This document shows positions 16,460 through 26,394 of a stretch of DNA of 64,000 nucleotides, piece by piece (position 1 is the stretch's first letter; every line of letters starts with the position of its first letter). The DNA comes from Limisalsivibrio acetivorans (lineage in GTDB: Bacteria; Chrysiogenota; Deferribacteres; Deferribacterales; Geovibrionaceae). The notes beneath the pieces are model-generated. The model saw nothing but the letters and a program-made list of their open reading frames with translations. It ran no database searches and was not told the origin of the DNA. The position numbers and the translations under genes were made by a program. Location of the stretch: contig NZ_ATWF01000001.1 in assembly GCF_000421105.1 (NCBI RefSeq), forward strand, positions 239,987 to 303,986. Direction: 5' to 3'.

Positions 16460-17263
16460 CTAGCCGAACCTGCCCGATATGTAGTCCTCGGTGAGACTGT
16501 TTTCGGGCGTATTAAATATACTGTCGGTCTTATTGTATTCTATCAGTTCCCCTTCGTACATGAAGGCAGTGTAATCCGCTGTTCTGGCGGCCTGCTGCAT
16601 GTTATGGGTGACGATGATTATTGTAACGTCCTCTTTAAGCTCCCCCAGTAGCTCCTCCACCTTCGATGTGGAGCTTGGATCCAGAGCGGAGGTGGGCTCA
16701 TCAAAAAGCAGAACCTCAGGCTCAACGGCGAGTGCCCTTGCGATAACAAGCCTTTGCTGCTGTCCGCCGGACAAGCTGGATGAGTTCTCCTCTAGCCTGT
16801 CCTTAACCTCATCCCAAAGGGCGGCCTGTTTGAGGGATTTTTCCGCTCTGTCCTGTATCTCTGTCATGTTTTCGATCCCTTTAAGCCGAAGGCCGTAGGC
16901 GATATTCTCTATAATGCTCATGGGGAAGGGTGCCGGCTTCTGGAAAACCATCCCTATAAGGTTTCTTAGGTTAGTGAGCTCAAAAGCCTCCCCGAAGAGG
17001 TTCTTACCATTAAACTGTATGCTCCCGCCGTAGGATGTGTTCGGGTAAAGGTCGTGCATCCTGTTGAAACAACGGAGATACGTGGTTTTTCCGCAACCGG
17101 AGGGGCCTATGAGAGCCGTTACGCTGTTGCGGTTTATCTCCATGGATATTTTTTTTAAAACCTTTTTATCGCCGTAATAAAACTCCAGATTCTTTACGCT
17201 CAGAATAACACTGGATGAACTCAAGTCACCTTCCTCCCGCTGTTCACCGATCCCTTGCATCAT
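16460..17263 (-). CDS. pstB: Phosphate ABC transporter ATPase PstB
   Basis: ATP-binding subunit of the high-affinity phosphate importer, 267 residues. Walker A is GPSGCGKTT, the signature [16 protein letters not shown], Walker [14 protein letters not shown], and the PstB-typical [11 protein letters not shown] segment and [15 protein letters not shown]-loop follow. The start is one of two adjacent ATGs at 17263/17260, with AAGGT upstream. No pstS, pstC or pstA gene is present in the next 450 bases or elsewhere in the window, so the permease must be encoded elsewhere. Confidence 0.93.
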   Translation of the reverse strand: MMQGIGEQREEGDLSSSSVILSVKNLEFYYGDKKVLKKISMEINRNSVTALIGPSGCGKTTYLRCFNRMHDLYPNTSYGGSIQFNGKNLFGEAFELTNLRNLIGMVFQKPAPFPMSIIENIAYGLRLKGIENMTEIQDRAEKSLKQAALWDEVKDRLEENSSSLSGGQQQRLVIARALAVEPEVLLFDEPTSALDPSSTSKVEELLGELKEDVTIIIVTHNMQQAARTADYTAFMYEGELIEYNKTDSIFNTPENSLTEDYISGRFG

Positions 17264-17718
17264 TAGTTACCTTTCGGTGCATCTAGATTCATTTTAGCAC
17301 CGAAGGAACTGTTATTGGAAGAATTAAAAGGGGCTATGCCACATAGCTGTCTCGGGAAGAAGGGGGGATGTCCAGATTCCTTCGTTTTAGTATGTATGTT
17401 TGCGGTAGAATTCTGTTTATGTCGGGGCATAGCTGTATTTACTGCGGGGTTCGCAGAGAAGGGGTGTGTTAAGAAGTGTACAGAAAAAAGCAATATTTGT
17501 GCATGAAGCACTGCGGATCACCTCCCCTTTGCTCAGCATACGATATTCCACCACTGTGATAACCATGTGATTTATATGTCAAATAAATGTCAAATACTGC
17601 ATCCTCTTTGCAGTGGTGTTCGCTCAGGATATAATTTTCACTTTTATATTTCCAGAAGATGTAATAAACTTTGTTAGATGAAAGTATAGAAAGGCTAAGT
17701 TTTTTTGGAGCATATAAT
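17264..17718. other. pstB / mntR-like divergent intergenic region
   Basis: 455 bases without a credible gene. It holds a direct repeat TGTCAAATAAA/TGTCAAATACT (TGTCA at 17577 and 17588, an 11-base period like a Pho box) and a good rightward promoter at 17608-17635 for the DtxR/MntR-type gene. Small ORFs on either strand look like chance. I found no clear pstB promoter. Confidence 0.5.
17608..17635 (+). promoter_or_regulatory. Promoter of the DtxR/MntR-type regulator
   Basis: TTGCAG (17608-17613) and TATAAT (17630-17635) are 16 bases apart. Transcription would start near 17642, leaving a leader of about 77 nt before the ATG at 17719. The TGTCA direct repeat sits 16-31 bases upstream of the -35 box. 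Confidence 0.55.
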
Positions 17719-18168
17719 ATGAAAAGCAGACAACTATCGGGCAGTATGGAGGATTATCTGGAGGCTATCCTCGTTCTCCAGAATGAGAACAGCCAGGCAA
17801 AGGTTGCCAGAGCCAAAGAGATATCCGAGAAGCTGGATGTTAAGATGTCCTCCGTTACAAACGCCCTTAAGCAGCTTTCGGAGAAGGGGTATATAAACTA
17901 CGACCGCTACAGTTATATTACCCTTACAGAAAAGGGTGAGAGCTATGCGGAGGAGATCCATTTCCGCCACACAACCCTTACCGAGTTTCTGGAAAAGACC
18001 CTCGGAATAGATCCCGATAAGGCGGAGGACAACGCCTGCCGTATGGAGCATATAATGGATAAAGAGGTTATCACTAGGATTGCCGCCTTTAACGATTATA
18101 TGAAGAGAAAGGGGGAGGTTGTGGATCTTGGAATCTTTATTGAGGAGTGTGAGAAGAAGGGATCTTAG
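17719..18168 (+). CDS. DtxR/MntR-family metal-dependent regulator
   Basis: A 149-residue regulator. Residues 1-65 form a winged helix (SGSMEDYLEAILVLQ, AKEISEKLDVKMSSVTNALKQLSEKGYINYDRY), and the following helical region (FRHTTLTEFLEKTLGIDPDKAEDNACRMEHIM) is the DtxR dimerisation/metal-binding domain with Cys, Glu and His ligands. It has no SH3 domain, as in MntR. The start at 17719 is preferred because GGAG lies 8 bases upstream; an ATG at 17671 would add 16 unrelated residues. Mn versus Fe specificity cannot be set. It converges on trmJ with a 4-base overlap. Confidence 0.85.
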   Translation: MKSRQLSGSMEDYLEAILVLQNENSQAKVARAKEISEKLDVKMSSVTNALKQLSEKGYINYDRYSYITLTEKGESYAEEIHFRHTTLTEFLEKTLGIDPDKAEDNACRMEHIMDKEVITRIAAFNDYMKRKGEVVDLGIFIEECEKKGS

Positions 18169-18908
18169 TCCTTTTTCGCCGCTCTGTGCTCCTTGAGCAC
18201 CTTATTTGTGAAGGAGGTGAGCAGGCTCATCTCCCTTTCGGTGAAATCCCTTGATTCGAATATCAGGTTTATCTCACGCCAGCGCATCTCCGGGTTCTGC
18301 CCGTCCAGATATTCCGATTCAAGGAGCAGAGTTCTAAGTTTATTAAGGAAAACACGCTTCTCATCGCCACCCGCAAGTTTCTGTTCGGTTGAATCAATGT
18401 TTATTCTATCGGTAAGTTTTCTGCGAAGCTCCCATAGAACAACGAGCACAGCCTGCGCAAGGTTAAGGCTTTCGTAATCCTTTGAGGAGGGGAGGGGGAG
18501 GCGGTATCGGCAGATTGCCACTTCGTCATTAAGAAGTCCCGTTGCCTCATTGCCAAATAGCAGCCCCACGGTTTGTCCTTTCTGTGTGCACCTGTACACA
18601 ATATGGGGGAATTCATCAATACCTATGCTGTGCCCGTCATTCCAGGGATTTCTGGGAGTAAGAGCTATAAGAACGTCGGAGCCCTGGATAAGCTCTTCGA
18701 AGGATGAGCATTTGGAGGCTGATTCTATAAGGTGATAGGCGTGGAGCGAGTATCTGCGCACATCCTCCTCATCGCCGCCAAGGGAGCCGCTGAAACGAAG
18801 GTTATTAAAGCCCGTGTTTGCCATGGCACGGGCTGTCATACCGAGATTAACCGGACCTTCGGTTTCGGAGAGTAGGATGCGGATGTTTTCAAAGGGGGAT
18901 TCGGGCAT
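18165..18908 (-). CDS. trmJ: SpoU/TrmD-class tRNA (cytidine/uridine-2'-O-)-methyltransferase TrmJ
   Basis: A 247-residue SPOUT methyltransferase. The three SpoU motifs are visible: ILLSETEGPVNLGMTARAMANTG, GLLFGNEATGLLNDEV and LPLPSSKDYESLNLAQAVLVVLWE. Together with a C-terminal helical extension these match TrmJ, which 2'-O-methylates position 32 of tRNAs; a LasT-type rRNA enzyme is the alternative. It is read just downstream of the lytic transglycosylase gene on the same strand (9-base gap). Confidence 0.85.
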   Translation of the reverse strand: MPESPFENIRILLSETEGPVNLGMTARAMANTGFNNLRFSGSLGGDEEDVRRYSLHAYHLIESASKCSSFEELIQGSDVLIALTPRNPWNDGHSIGIDEFPHIVYRCTQKGQTVGLLFGNEATGLLNDEVAICRYRLPLPSSKDYESLNLAQAVLVVLWELRRKLTDRINIDSTEQKLAGGDEKRVFLNKLRTLLLESEYLDGQNPEMRWREINLIFESRDFTEREMSLLTSFTNKVLKEHRAAKKD

Positions 18909-18917
18909 ATTCCGGTC

Positions 18918-19661
18918 TTATGCTCTGCTGCTGTAGCTCATCATAAGGCGGTAGTTCTTCATCACCTTGTTGTAATAGAAGCTGGGGAGAGGTGAGCCGG
19001 AGCGGAGCCTTCTGGTCATGTTGCCGGGGCCGAAGTTGTAGGCAATAATGGCGTATTTCACATTGTTGTACTTGTTTATCAGGTACGAGAAGTAGCTTAC
19101 CCCCAGCTTAACGTTCATCTCCGGATCAAAAAGCTCCTTTGCCTTGTTCAGGGTGAGCCCTTCGGTTTTGTTGGAGATGTAAAATGCTGTGCCGGGGAGG
19201 AGCTGCATAAGGCCCACAGCACCCTTATGGGATATGACACGCTTGTTGAACGAGCTTTCGGTTTTGATGAGCGCAAGGATAAGATAGGGGTCAATATCGT
19301 GCTTTTCTGCCTCGGAGGCGATGAGGTATGCGAAGTCCATAAGGCCTATCTTGCTGTAGTTTACAGGGAAGTTGGACAGAATCGCATGGATGTCCAGCAC
19401 CTTGGCTGAGAAAGCTGCCTTTTGTTTCTCCGTTTCAAGCTGAAGCTCCTTAGCGTTGATGATGGTGTTAAGGTATTGAGCTTCTTCATCGAGTTCGGTA
19501 ACCGAACTGCTGACATAATAGCTGAAACCGGCGTTGAGGAGCATAAATGTTGCAAGCAGTACCGTAATGGTATATGCCAGTGGTCTCAAAGCTGTCTCCG
19601 CTTTTACAAAAAGGTTTTGTCCGCCGGATATCCGGCTTTGTACTATTATATCATTTTTCAT
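18918..19661 (-). CDS. Membrane-anchored lytic transglycosylase (SLT domain)
   Basis: A 247-residue murein-cleaving enzyme. Residues 28-50 form one TM helix (LAYTITVLLATFMLLNAGF), then a coiled-coil linker, then an SLT domain starting near 112: LILALIKTESSFNKR supplies the catalytic Glu, followed by GAVGLMQLLPGTA, the AYNFGPGN motif and YYNKVMKNY. MltC/Slt-type enzymes cut peptidoglycan to 1,6-anhydromuropeptides. No strong ribosome site is seen before the ATG. Confidence 0.85.
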   Translation of the reverse strand: MKNDIIVQSRISGGQNLFVKAETALRPLAYTITVLLATFMLLNAGFSYYVSSSVTELDEEAQYLNTIINAKELQLETEKQKAAFSAKVLDIHAILSNFPVNYSKIGLMDFAYLIASEAEKHDIDPYLILALIKTESSFNKRVISHKGAVGLMQLLPGTAFYISNKTEGLTLNKAKELFDPEMNVKLGVSYFSYLINKYNNVKYAIIAYNFGPGNMTRRLRSGSPLPSFYYNKVMKNYRLMMSYSSRA

Positions 19662-19783
19662 AACGTTGGAAAAGTTAATCCATGAGAGGGGATGTGTAAA
19701 GGGGAAAAAACACTCTATTCGAAAAAGCCTTGCAATGCAAGAGAAAAAACGGCAAAATTTTTTCCATGTATATTTATCCTTTT

Positions 19784-20470
19784 ATGTATGAAGCAAAATT
19801 TATCCGCAGGTATAAAAGGTTCTTCGTTGATGTGGACACAGGAGAAGAGGTCTTTGCCGTCCATAATCCGAACACAGGGTCAATGAAAAACCTTCAAATC
19901 GAAGGAAGCCCTGTTCTTTATACGGTATCCGAGAATAAGAAGAGGAAGCTCCCCTGCACGCTGGAGGCAATCAACATATCCGGCGACTGGGTCCTTGTGA
20001 ATACCCATCTTGCGAACCGTATCGTGGAGGCATCCATCAATGATGGCGAGATTTCCGAACTGGGGGATGTGCTAAAAGTCCGCAGGGAGTTTACGTACAA
20101 AGAGGGGCGCATCGATTTCCTCGTGGAGAACGAACGGGGGAAGGCACTGGTGGAGGTGAAAAACTCCACTTATTTCGATGATGATGCATGTATGTTTCCC
20201 GATGCTGTCACAACACGGGGAAAGAAGCATCTTGAGGTATTAATGAAGGCTGTGGATGAGGGCTATGAGGCGTATATCCTATATACCTGTCAGGCGGACA
20301 GGCCGTACTTCCGCTGTGCATCGGATATCGATCCGGATTACTGCCGAACCTTCGAGAAAGCACTGGACCACGGTGTTAAGGCTTTGTGTTACAGGACGGA
20401 TTTCGACAAAGAGAAACGTTCGGTAAGGCTTCTTCCTCTTGATAAAGGGCTTCTCAGAGCCGGTGTGTAA
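19784..20470 (+). CDS. sfsA: SfsA family DNA-binding/nuclease-like protein
   Basis: A 228-residue SfsA homologue. FIRRYKRFFVDVDTGEEVFAVHNPNTGSM matches the N-terminus, and DFLVENERGKALVEVKNST (with FPDAVTTRGKKHLEVL further on) is the PD-(D/E)XK-like core. SfsA was described as a sugar-fermentation stimulation protein; its biochemical role is uncertain. In-frame ATGs at 19730 and 19766 would lengthen it; homology favours 19784, but no clear ribosome site marks any of them. Its end overlaps the convergent holA end by 17 bases. Confidence 0.85.
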   Translation: MYEAKFIRRYKRFFVDVDTGEEVFAVHNPNTGSMKNLQIEGSPVLYTVSENKKRKLPCTLEAINISGDWVLVNTHLANRIVEASINDGEISELGDVLKVRREFTYKEGRIDFLVENERGKALVEVKNSTYFDDDACMFPDAVTTRGKKHLEVLMKAVDEGYEAYILYTCQADRPYFRCASDIDPDYCRTFEKALDHGVKALCYRTDFDKEKRSVRLLPLDKGLLRAGV

Positions 20471-21347
20471 GCTGGATGAGGGCGGCTTTAATCTCGAGCT
20501 GCCCCGTTTTTATCTTGTAATCGTATTCTGCGATGGTGCCGGCCATCTTTGAGAGCTCCTCCGTCTTCCAGCGTGCTGTATCCGCCTTCAGCTTCTTCAG
20601 GATAAAATATTGCACCTTAACTGTGCCGGGGAGCTTCTTTTCCAGATAGACCTGCTTCATCCTTCGTCCCAAAAGGACATACAGGATGTTCAGGTTCTCG
20701 TCCCCTTTAAACAGGTTCTCCAATGTTCGCAGGCACCCTTTCTTGTTCCGCTGGGCGAAGTAATCCATGAATGCAAATACGTTCTCCTGTTTCTCGGATG
20801 TGATAAGGGCGAGGAGGTCCCGGCTGTCCTTCGGCTTTTTGTAAGCGAAGTACAGTGAGAGCTTCTCCGCTTCGCTTCGCACCTGTTTCATGTCGCCGCC
20901 AAAGATTATCTGGATCTCCTCCGCCGAGGCGTAGTCACAGGGGAGCCCTTTATCCTCGAAGATCTTTTGGGTTTGGAGTGTGAGCGCCTCTCTGTTCATC
21001 TTCTTTTCGACGCTAATCTTGAATTCACCGGCTATCTTCTCTATCTTTTTCGCCGCATCAATGGGCGCTGTGAGGAGTATGCAGGTCTCGATAGCCCGTG
21101 TACACTGCTCAATGAACTCTTTAGGGTTCTTGAGCTTATGGACAGAATGCACAACAGCGGCCTTTGTGGGGTTAAACAGGGAAGGGGTGGATACGTAGGC
21201 GAAGAACTCCTCTATATCCATTTCATCGGCAAAGTAGACCTCCTCATCGGGGTCCTCCAGCTTTGCGATATGGCTTTGGACACTATTCTCTATGAAGTCG
21301 TCCGAGCCAATGAATATTAGCTTTGCGTTATTTTGATTCGTACTCAT
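20454..21347 (-). CDS. holA: DNA polymerase III delta subunit
   Basis: Clamp-loader delta subunit of about 297 residues, which opens the sliding clamp. KLIFIGSDDFIENSVQSHIAKL is the N-terminal motif, followed by SPSLFNPTKAAVVHSVHKL-type sequence and a helical C-terminal collar (FAYKKPKDSRDLLALI, LLGRRMKQVYLEKKL). The start is set at an internal ATG (21347) with AGGA 9 bases upstream, which overlaps the lptE end by 20 bases; an ATG at 21398 lies deeper in lptE. The order leuS-lptE-holA matches that of many Gram-negative genomes. Confidence 0.85.
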   Translation of the reverse strand: MSTNQNNAKLIFIGSDDFIENSVQSHIAKLEDPDEEVYFADEMDIEEFFAYVSTPSLFNPTKAAVVHSVHKLKNPKEFIEQCTRAIETCILLTAPIDAAKKIEKIAGEFKISVEKKMNREALTLQTQKIFEDKGLPCDYASAEEIQIIFGGDMKQVRSEAEKLSLYFAYKKPKDSRDLLALITSEKQENVFAFMDYFAQRNKKGCLRTLENLFKGDENLNILYVLLGRRMKQVYLEKKLPGTVKVQYFILKKLKADTARWKTEELSKMAGTIAEYDYKIKTGQLEIKAALIQLTHRL

Positions 21348-21825
21348 CGTAGAAATCCTGGAGTGCCTCTCCGATAACCTCTTCAATGGCGGCTTCACGT
21401 CTTATTCTGTTCTCACTGATGCTTGAGGTTATGTCATAGGTGGTTTTTGCGGAATAATCCTCAATGTAAACAACCTCTTCCCCGTCGCTCAGCTTGATCT
21501 CGATGAGGGCAGCCATGGAGGAAGTGCCTGTCTGTCCTGTTTCGGTGACGATGTTGGAGGATGAGCTCAGGCGGTCTAGGCTTATCTCCATGTTGAAGCG
21601 TTTTCGGTCCTTGCCGCCGAGGGCTCCTCTGGCACTGAAGAAGCTTACCGCTTTATCTTCTATAATCCTCTCAAGATCCGGCTCTGCGGTGCGGTTATTC
21701 ACAGCTGCCAGCGTGTAGGCATACTTGGATGTGCCGGAACCAAGGCCGGCGATACGGTATCCGCAGGAGGAGAGGATTATAAGGATGCAGAGCAGAAGCC
21801 CTGCACCCCTAAGGCGTTTTATCAT
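21328..21825 (-). CDS. lptE: LPS-assembly lipoprotein LptE-like
   Basis: A 165-residue lipoprotein. A signal peptide ends in the lipobox LSSCGY (Cys21), followed by the GYR start typical of LptE and a beta-rich domain ([33 protein letters not shown]). LptE plugs the LptD beta-barrel that delivers LPS to the outer membrane. Sequence is poorly conserved in this family, so the call leans on CGYR and on position between leuS (ATGA overlap) and holA. Its presence indicates an LPS-type outer membrane. Confidence 0.78.
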   Translation of the reverse strand: MIKRLRGAGLLLCILIILSSCGYRIAGLGSGTSKYAYTLAAVNNRTAEPDLERIIEDKAVSFFSARGALGGKDRKRFNMEISLDRLSSSSNIVTETGQTGTSSMAALIEIKLSDGEEVVYIEDYSAKTTYDITSSISENRIRREAAIEEVIGEALQDFYDEYESK

Positions 21826-24374
21826 TTAACCACCAGGTTTACCAGCTTGTTGGGAACGAAGATCTGCTTAACGATATTCTTTCCTTCGGTGTAGCTCTGT
21901 ATCTTCTCATCGGCAAAGGCGGCTTCGAAGGCTGTTTCCTTGTCCACATCCCGGGGGAGGCTTAGCTGTGCCCTTACCTTGCCGTTCACCTGAACGACAA
22001 CGGTTATTTCATCCTGTCTGGTGTATTCCTCAACGTATGCCGGCCAGTCGGAGGCGGAGAGGAGTACATCGTTCCCCATCTGCGTCCATATCTCCTCAGC
22101 TGTGTGGGGGGTGAAGGGGGCGAGCATGGCGGCAAGGGCCTCGATAGCCTCACGGAACGCCTTCTTCTCAGCAGAGCTACTCAGTTTAGGCTCTATCTTG
22201 TAGAGGTTGTTCACCAGCTCCATGAGAGCGGCAACGGCTGTGTTAAGGTGGTATTTCTCTATGTCAGAGGTCACCTTCTTTATGGTTACATGGGTGTGGA
22301 AGAGAATCTCCTTAACGAGCCCCTCCACCTTGTAATCCTCGAGCTCTTCCTTGAACAGCCCGATATTGTTCTGCACCAGTCTCCAGGCTCTTCCGAGGAA
22401 ACGGAAGCATCCTTCAACACCCTGATCGCTCCATTCGAGCTCATTCTCCGGGGGTGCGGCGAAGATAATGAAGAGCCTCGCCGTGTCTGCACCGTACTGC
22501 TCAATGAGCTTATTGGGGTCCACAACGTTTTTCTTGGATTTCGACATCTTCTCCACACGGCCAACGGTTACAGGGCTGTCGCAGTGGGAACATTTTCCGT
22601 CCTCCGCCTCTTCGGGGAACAGCCAGCCGTGTTCCTCGCATCTATAGGTCTCCTTGCAGACCATCCCCTGTGTAAGGAGTCTGTCAAAGGGTTCATCGAA
22701 GTTTATGTATCCGAGGTCTCTTAGAACCTTTGTGAAGAATCTGGAATAGAGGAGGTGGAGGATGGCGTGTTCGATTCCGCCGATGTACTGATCCACTGGC
22801 ATCCAGTAATTTGCCTCATCACTCTTGAAGGGTGCGGTATCGCATTGGGGTGAGCAGTAGCGGAGGAAGTACCATGAGGATTCCACGAAGGTATCCATGG
22901 TGTCTGTCTCACGCTCAGCCTCGCCGCCGCATTTCGGGCATGTTGTTTTCCAGAAGCTCTCCATGCTCTTAAGGGGATTGCCGTGACCGCTGAAGTCCAT
23001 ATCCGTGGGGAGCTTAACGGGAAGCTGGTCCTCCGGTACGGGGACAGAGCCGCACTTTTCGCAGTTTATGAAGGGGATCGGTGCTCCCCAGTAGCGTTGT
23101 CTGGATATCTGCCAGTCCTTGAGGCGGTAGTTTACCGTGCTCTTACCTATCTTGTTGTTGTCCAGATAGTCTACTATCGCCTTCTTGGCGTCCTCATTCT
23201 CCATTCCGTTGAAATCGCCGGAGTTAACGAGCTTTCCGGGGCCTGTGTATGCCTCTTCCATATTATCTGCGTCGATCCCTTCCTCGGGCATGATAACTAC
23301 CTTGATGTTGAGGTCATAAACCTTTGCGAAGTCGAAATCACGCTGGTCATGGGCGGGAACGGCCATTACGGCACCAGTTCCATAGTCCATCAGTACGAAA
23401 TTGGCTATGTATACGGGCATTCTGGTGCCGTTTAGCGGGTTGATTGCGTATCGTCCCGTGAAGTAGCCCTTCTTCTCTTTGTCATCCGCCATACGGCTTA
23501 TCTTGTCCTCTTTGAGGATCTCATTGATGAAGGCGATTCCCCCCTCCTCCTGTTCGGTTCCTGCGAGGAGTTTCCTTGTCATGGGGTGCTCCGGGGCGAG
23601 GGACATGAAGGTTGCGCCGAAGAGTGTGTCGGGGCGTGTGGTGAAGACGTTTATGGTCTCATCGAAGTCCTCCACCTTGAAGTCGATCTCCGCACCGTAG
23701 GACTTGCCTATCCAGTTCTGCTGCATTGTGAGAACCTTCTTGGGCCATCCGTCCATCTCGTTTGTGCAGTCGAGGAGTTCATCGGCGTAGTCAGTAATCT
23801 TGAAGTACCATCCGGGGAGCTCTTTCTTCTCCACCTCGCTGCTGCATCTCCAGCAGAGCCCTTCCTCCACCTGTTCGTTGGCAAGGACGGTGTTGCAGGA
23901 ATCGCACCAGTTGAGGAGGGAGGTTTTCTTGTAAACAAGCCCCTTCTCGTACATCTTTATGAAGATAAGCTGTTCCCAGCGGTAGTATTCGGGGTCGCAT
24001 GTGGCTATCTCACGGTCCCAGTCGTAGGAGAGGCCGAGTTTTTTAAGCTGGGCTCTCATGTAATCTATATTTGATTTGGTCCATTTATCGGGGTGAACCT
24101 TGTTTTCAATGGCGGCGTTCTCTGCGGGTAGACCGAAGGCATCCCAGCCCATGGGGTGGATAACGTTCTTCCCTTTCATGAACATATAGCGTGATATAAC
24201 ATCACCGATGGCGTAGTTGCGTACATGCCCCATATGTATCTTGCCCGAAGGGTAGGGGAACATCTCAAGGCAGTAGAACTTCTCTCGGCTGCTGTCTGCC
24301 TCAACACGGAAAACCTTCTCGTTCTCCCATTTCTCCTGCCACTTCTTTTCGATATCAGCGGGGTTGTATTTCAT
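21822..24374 (-). CDS. leuS: Leucyl-tRNA synthetase
   Basis: Class I synthetase of 850 residues, close to the usual bacterial length. [16 protein letters not shown] contains the HIGH-type motif, [14 protein letters not shown] the KMSKS loop, and [20 protein letters not shown] begins the CP1 editing domain. A zinc-binding CX2C pair occurs in [21 protein letters not shown] and another in [19 protein letters not shown] sits 5 bases before the ATG. It starts the leuS-lptE-holA operon. Confidence 0.97.
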   Translation of the reverse strand: MKYNPADIEKKWQEKWENEKVFRVEADSSREKFYCLEMFPYPSGKIHMGHVRNYAIGDVISRYMFMKGKNVIHPMGWDAFGLPAENAAIENKVHPDKWTKSNIDYMRAQLKKLGLSYDWDREIATCDPEYYRWEQLIFIKMYEKGLVYKKTSLLNWCDSCNTVLANEQVEEGLCWRCSSEVEKKELPGWYFKITDYADELLDCTNEMDGWPKKVLTMQQNWIGKSYGAEIDFKVEDFDETINVFTTRPDTLFGATFMSLAPEHPMTRKLLAGTEQEEGGIAFINEILKEDKISRMADDKEKKGYFTGRYAINPLNGTRMPVYIANFVLMDYGTGAVMAVPAHDQRDFDFAKVYDLNIKVVIMPEEGIDADNMEEAYTGPGKLVNSGDFNGMENEDAKKAIVDYLDNNKIGKSTVNYRLKDWQISRQRYWGAPIPFINCEKCGSVPVPEDQLPVKLPTDMDFSGHGNPLKSMESFWKTTCPKCGGEAERETDTMDTFVESSWYFLRYCSPQCDTAPFKSDEANYWMPVDQYIGGIEHAILHLLYSRFFTKVLRDLGYINFDEPFDRLLTQGMVCKETYRCEEHGWLFPEEAEDGKCSHCDSPVTVGRVEKMSKSKKNVVDPNKLIEQYGADTARLFIIFAAPPENELEWSDQGVEGCFRFLGRAWRLVQNNIGLFKEELEDYKVEGLVKEILFHTHVTIKKVTSDIEKYHLNTAVAALMELVNNLYKIEPKLSSSAEKKAFREAIEALAAMLAPFTPHTAEEIWTQMGNDVLLSASDWPAYVEEYTRQDEITVVVQVNGKVRAQLSLPRDVDKETAFEAAFADEKIQSYTEGKNIVKQIFVPNKLVNLVVK

Positions 24375-24591
24375 TAAATCCTCCGATAGGTACTCTTTTA
24401 ATAGTCAAGTGACGAAAATATCATATAAATTCCCCTCACCGCAAGGGGTAATAGGGTTTCAGAGGATAGTTGTGAAACTCATTCTTTTTATGGATTTTTT
24501 GCGTTATTTTTTGTATAAGTTCTGTTTTGATATCCGCTTAAAACTGCTATACTTCCTTAATTTATAAGACCCAAAGTAAAAGGATGCGTAA

Positions 24592-26028
24592 ATGACCAAC
24601 GAAAGCTTTCTCGAACTGGCGTATACCCTTGTCCGGATAAGGGATCTGGATGTTCTGCTTGAAACTATTCTCAAAAGGCTCCGGGGGATGCTCGGTGCGG
24701 ATGCGGGAAGCATCTTTATATATGATGAGGATACAAACGAGCTTATATTCAAATATACCCAGAACGATTCGGTTTATCTCCCCTTCAAGGAATTCTCCAT
24801 AGCCGCCGACGAAACAAGTATTGCCGGCTATGTGGCAAAAACAAGGGAGATACTCAGGCTTAAGGATGTTTATCATCTGGAGGATGAATACCCCTTCCAC
24901 TTCAATGTAAGCTTCGACAAGATGTCCGGCTACCGTACCAAATCCATGATCGTATACCCCATAACAGACCTGAACGATCAGCTCACCGGAGTTCTGCAGT
25001 TCATAAATAAAAAGAGATACGAGGTTCCGCTGACACTTGAAAACGTTGGAAGAATCGTTCTCCCCTTCAATGAAAACGACGAGAAGATCGCAGGCTCCCT
25101 TACCGGTATAGTGAGCCTCGCCCTAGAGAACGGCCTTCTCTACGACAACATCGAAAGGATGCTTGAGGGATTTATCAAAGCTACCTCCACAGCCATTGAC
25201 AATAGAAACTCCTGCACAGCCGGGCATACGGCGAGGGTATTCTCCATAACATCACTCCTCGCCCAGGAGATGCACAAGGATCTCGATGAGTTCCCCGATT
25301 TCTTCATGAACCGCCTCAAGGAGAAGATCCTCCGTTACGCATGCTATCTCCACGATTTCGGCAAGCTCAGTGTCCGCGAATCTGTGCTTAACCGGATGGA
25401 GAAGCTCTCCTCCGAACAGTTCAGCGCAGTAAAAACACGTCTATCCCTCGCCAAGGCATGCCTGATGCTCAACAAGGATGAGCGGTATGAGGAGATAAAC
25501 GCTCTGGAAGAGGCTGTTATCAAGGCGAACAAGCCAGGTAAGCTGAGTGAGTCCATCAAACAGGCCATTGACTACTGCTCAAACTTCTATTTCGCCGATG
25601 CGGATGGAAACGAGCTCCCCCTGCTCACACCCTATGAGTACGAGTGCCTCTGTGTTGAGGAGGGTGTACATACGGAGGGTGAGCTGGATATGATAAAGGG
25701 GCATGTTAAAAACGGATTTGATATACTGAATAAGATTCCATGGACAAAAGAACTCCGGGATGTTCCAGTAGTCGCCTGCTCCCACCACGAAAGGATGGAC
25801 GGCAACGGCTATCCCTTCGGCAGGGAGGGTGGGGAGATCCATATATTCAGCAGGGTTATGGGCGTTGCCGATGCCTATGATTTTCTTACAAACGATACCA
25901 TCCCCTACAGGGAGGCGATGATGCCCGAGGATGCCGTAGAGGTTATGAGGAGCAACGCCGCAGAGGGGGGGCTAGACCCTAAGATTGTAGATTTTTTCAT
26001 AGAAAAAGAGATATATAAACGTGTTTAG
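24592..26028 (+). CDS. GAF and HD-GYP domain phosphodiesterase
   Basis: A 478-residue sensor-effector. A GAF domain spans about 10-185 (MLGADAGSIFIYDED, TKSMIVYPITDLNDQLTGVLQFINKK), then an HD-GYP domain with HTARVFSITSLLAQEM, YLHDFGKLSVRESVL, SHHERMDGNGYPFGREG and SRVMGVADAYDFLTNDIPY-type sequence. An insertion of about 90 residues lies between the HD and GYP parts. It probably degrades cyclic-di-GMP in response to a small ligand. AAGGATG precedes the ATG. The receiver gene 10 bases downstream may work with it. Confidence 0.85.
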   Translation: MTNESFLELAYTLVRIRDLDVLLETILKRLRGMLGADAGSIFIYDEDTNELIFKYTQNDSVYLPFKEFSIAADETSIAGYVAKTREILRLKDVYHLEDEYPFHFNVSFDKMSGYRTKSMIVYPITDLNDQLTGVLQFINKKRYEVPLTLENVGRIVLPFNENDEKIAGSLTGIVSLALENGLLYDNIERMLEGFIKATSTAIDNRNSCTAGHTARVFSITSLLAQEMHKDLDEFPDFFMNRLKEKILRYACYLHDFGKLSVRESVLNRMEKLSSEQFSAVKTRLSLAKACLMLNKDERYEEINALEEAVIKANKPGKLSESIKQAIDYCSNFYFADADGNELPLLTPYEYECLCVEEGVHTEGELDMIKGHVKNGFDILNKIPWTKELRDVPVVACSHHERMDGNGYPFGREGGEIHIFSRVMGVADAYDFLTNDTIPYREAMMPEDAVEVMRSNAAEGGLDPKIVDFFIEKEIYKRV

Positions 26029-26037
26029 GAGTAAGAT

Positions 26038-26394
26038 TTGAAAACAGTGCTTGTTATTGACGACGATGAAAGCCTGAGACTTCTGCTGCGGGATGAGTTT
26101 TGCGACAGAAACTTCAACGTTATAACCGCATCGGACGGTGAAGAGGGGCTTGTCAGCTTCAACGAGGCTGATGTGGATATCGTTGTGCTTGATCTGAACA
26201 TACCGAAAATCCTCGGGGAAGAGGTTCTCCAGCGGCTTAAGGCGGAATCCCCCGATGTTCCTATAATTATATATACCGCAAATCCCGATATGCTCTTTGA
26301 TACCGATGATTTCATGAATGTTGATGTCGTTTTCAAGAGTACCGATGTGGATGAGCTTATGAACAGGGCGGAGAGGCTTCTGGATGCTGTCTGA
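26038..26394 (+). CDS. Single-domain response regulator receiver, TTG start
   Basis: A 118-residue stand-alone receiver domain (CheY-like). DDDESLRLLLRDEF provides the acidic pocket and IVVLDLNIPKILGEE the phospho-acceptor Asp near residue 53; the conserved Lys lies in VVFKSTDVDEL. It starts at TTG behind a GGAG site and overlaps birA by 11 bases. No output domain is present, so it must act by protein contact, perhaps with the preceding HD-GYP protein. Confidence 0.85.
   Translation: MKTVLVIDDDESLRLLLRDEFCDRNFNVITASDGEEGLVSFNEADVDIVVLDLNIPKILGEEVLQRLKAESPDVPIIIYTANPDMLFDTDDFMNVDVVFKSTDVDELMNRAERLLDAV

Noticed and set aside
17263-17511. Small ORFs between pstB and the DtxR/MntR-type gene
   Set aside because: They overlap on opposite strands, lack ribosome sites and resemble no protein.
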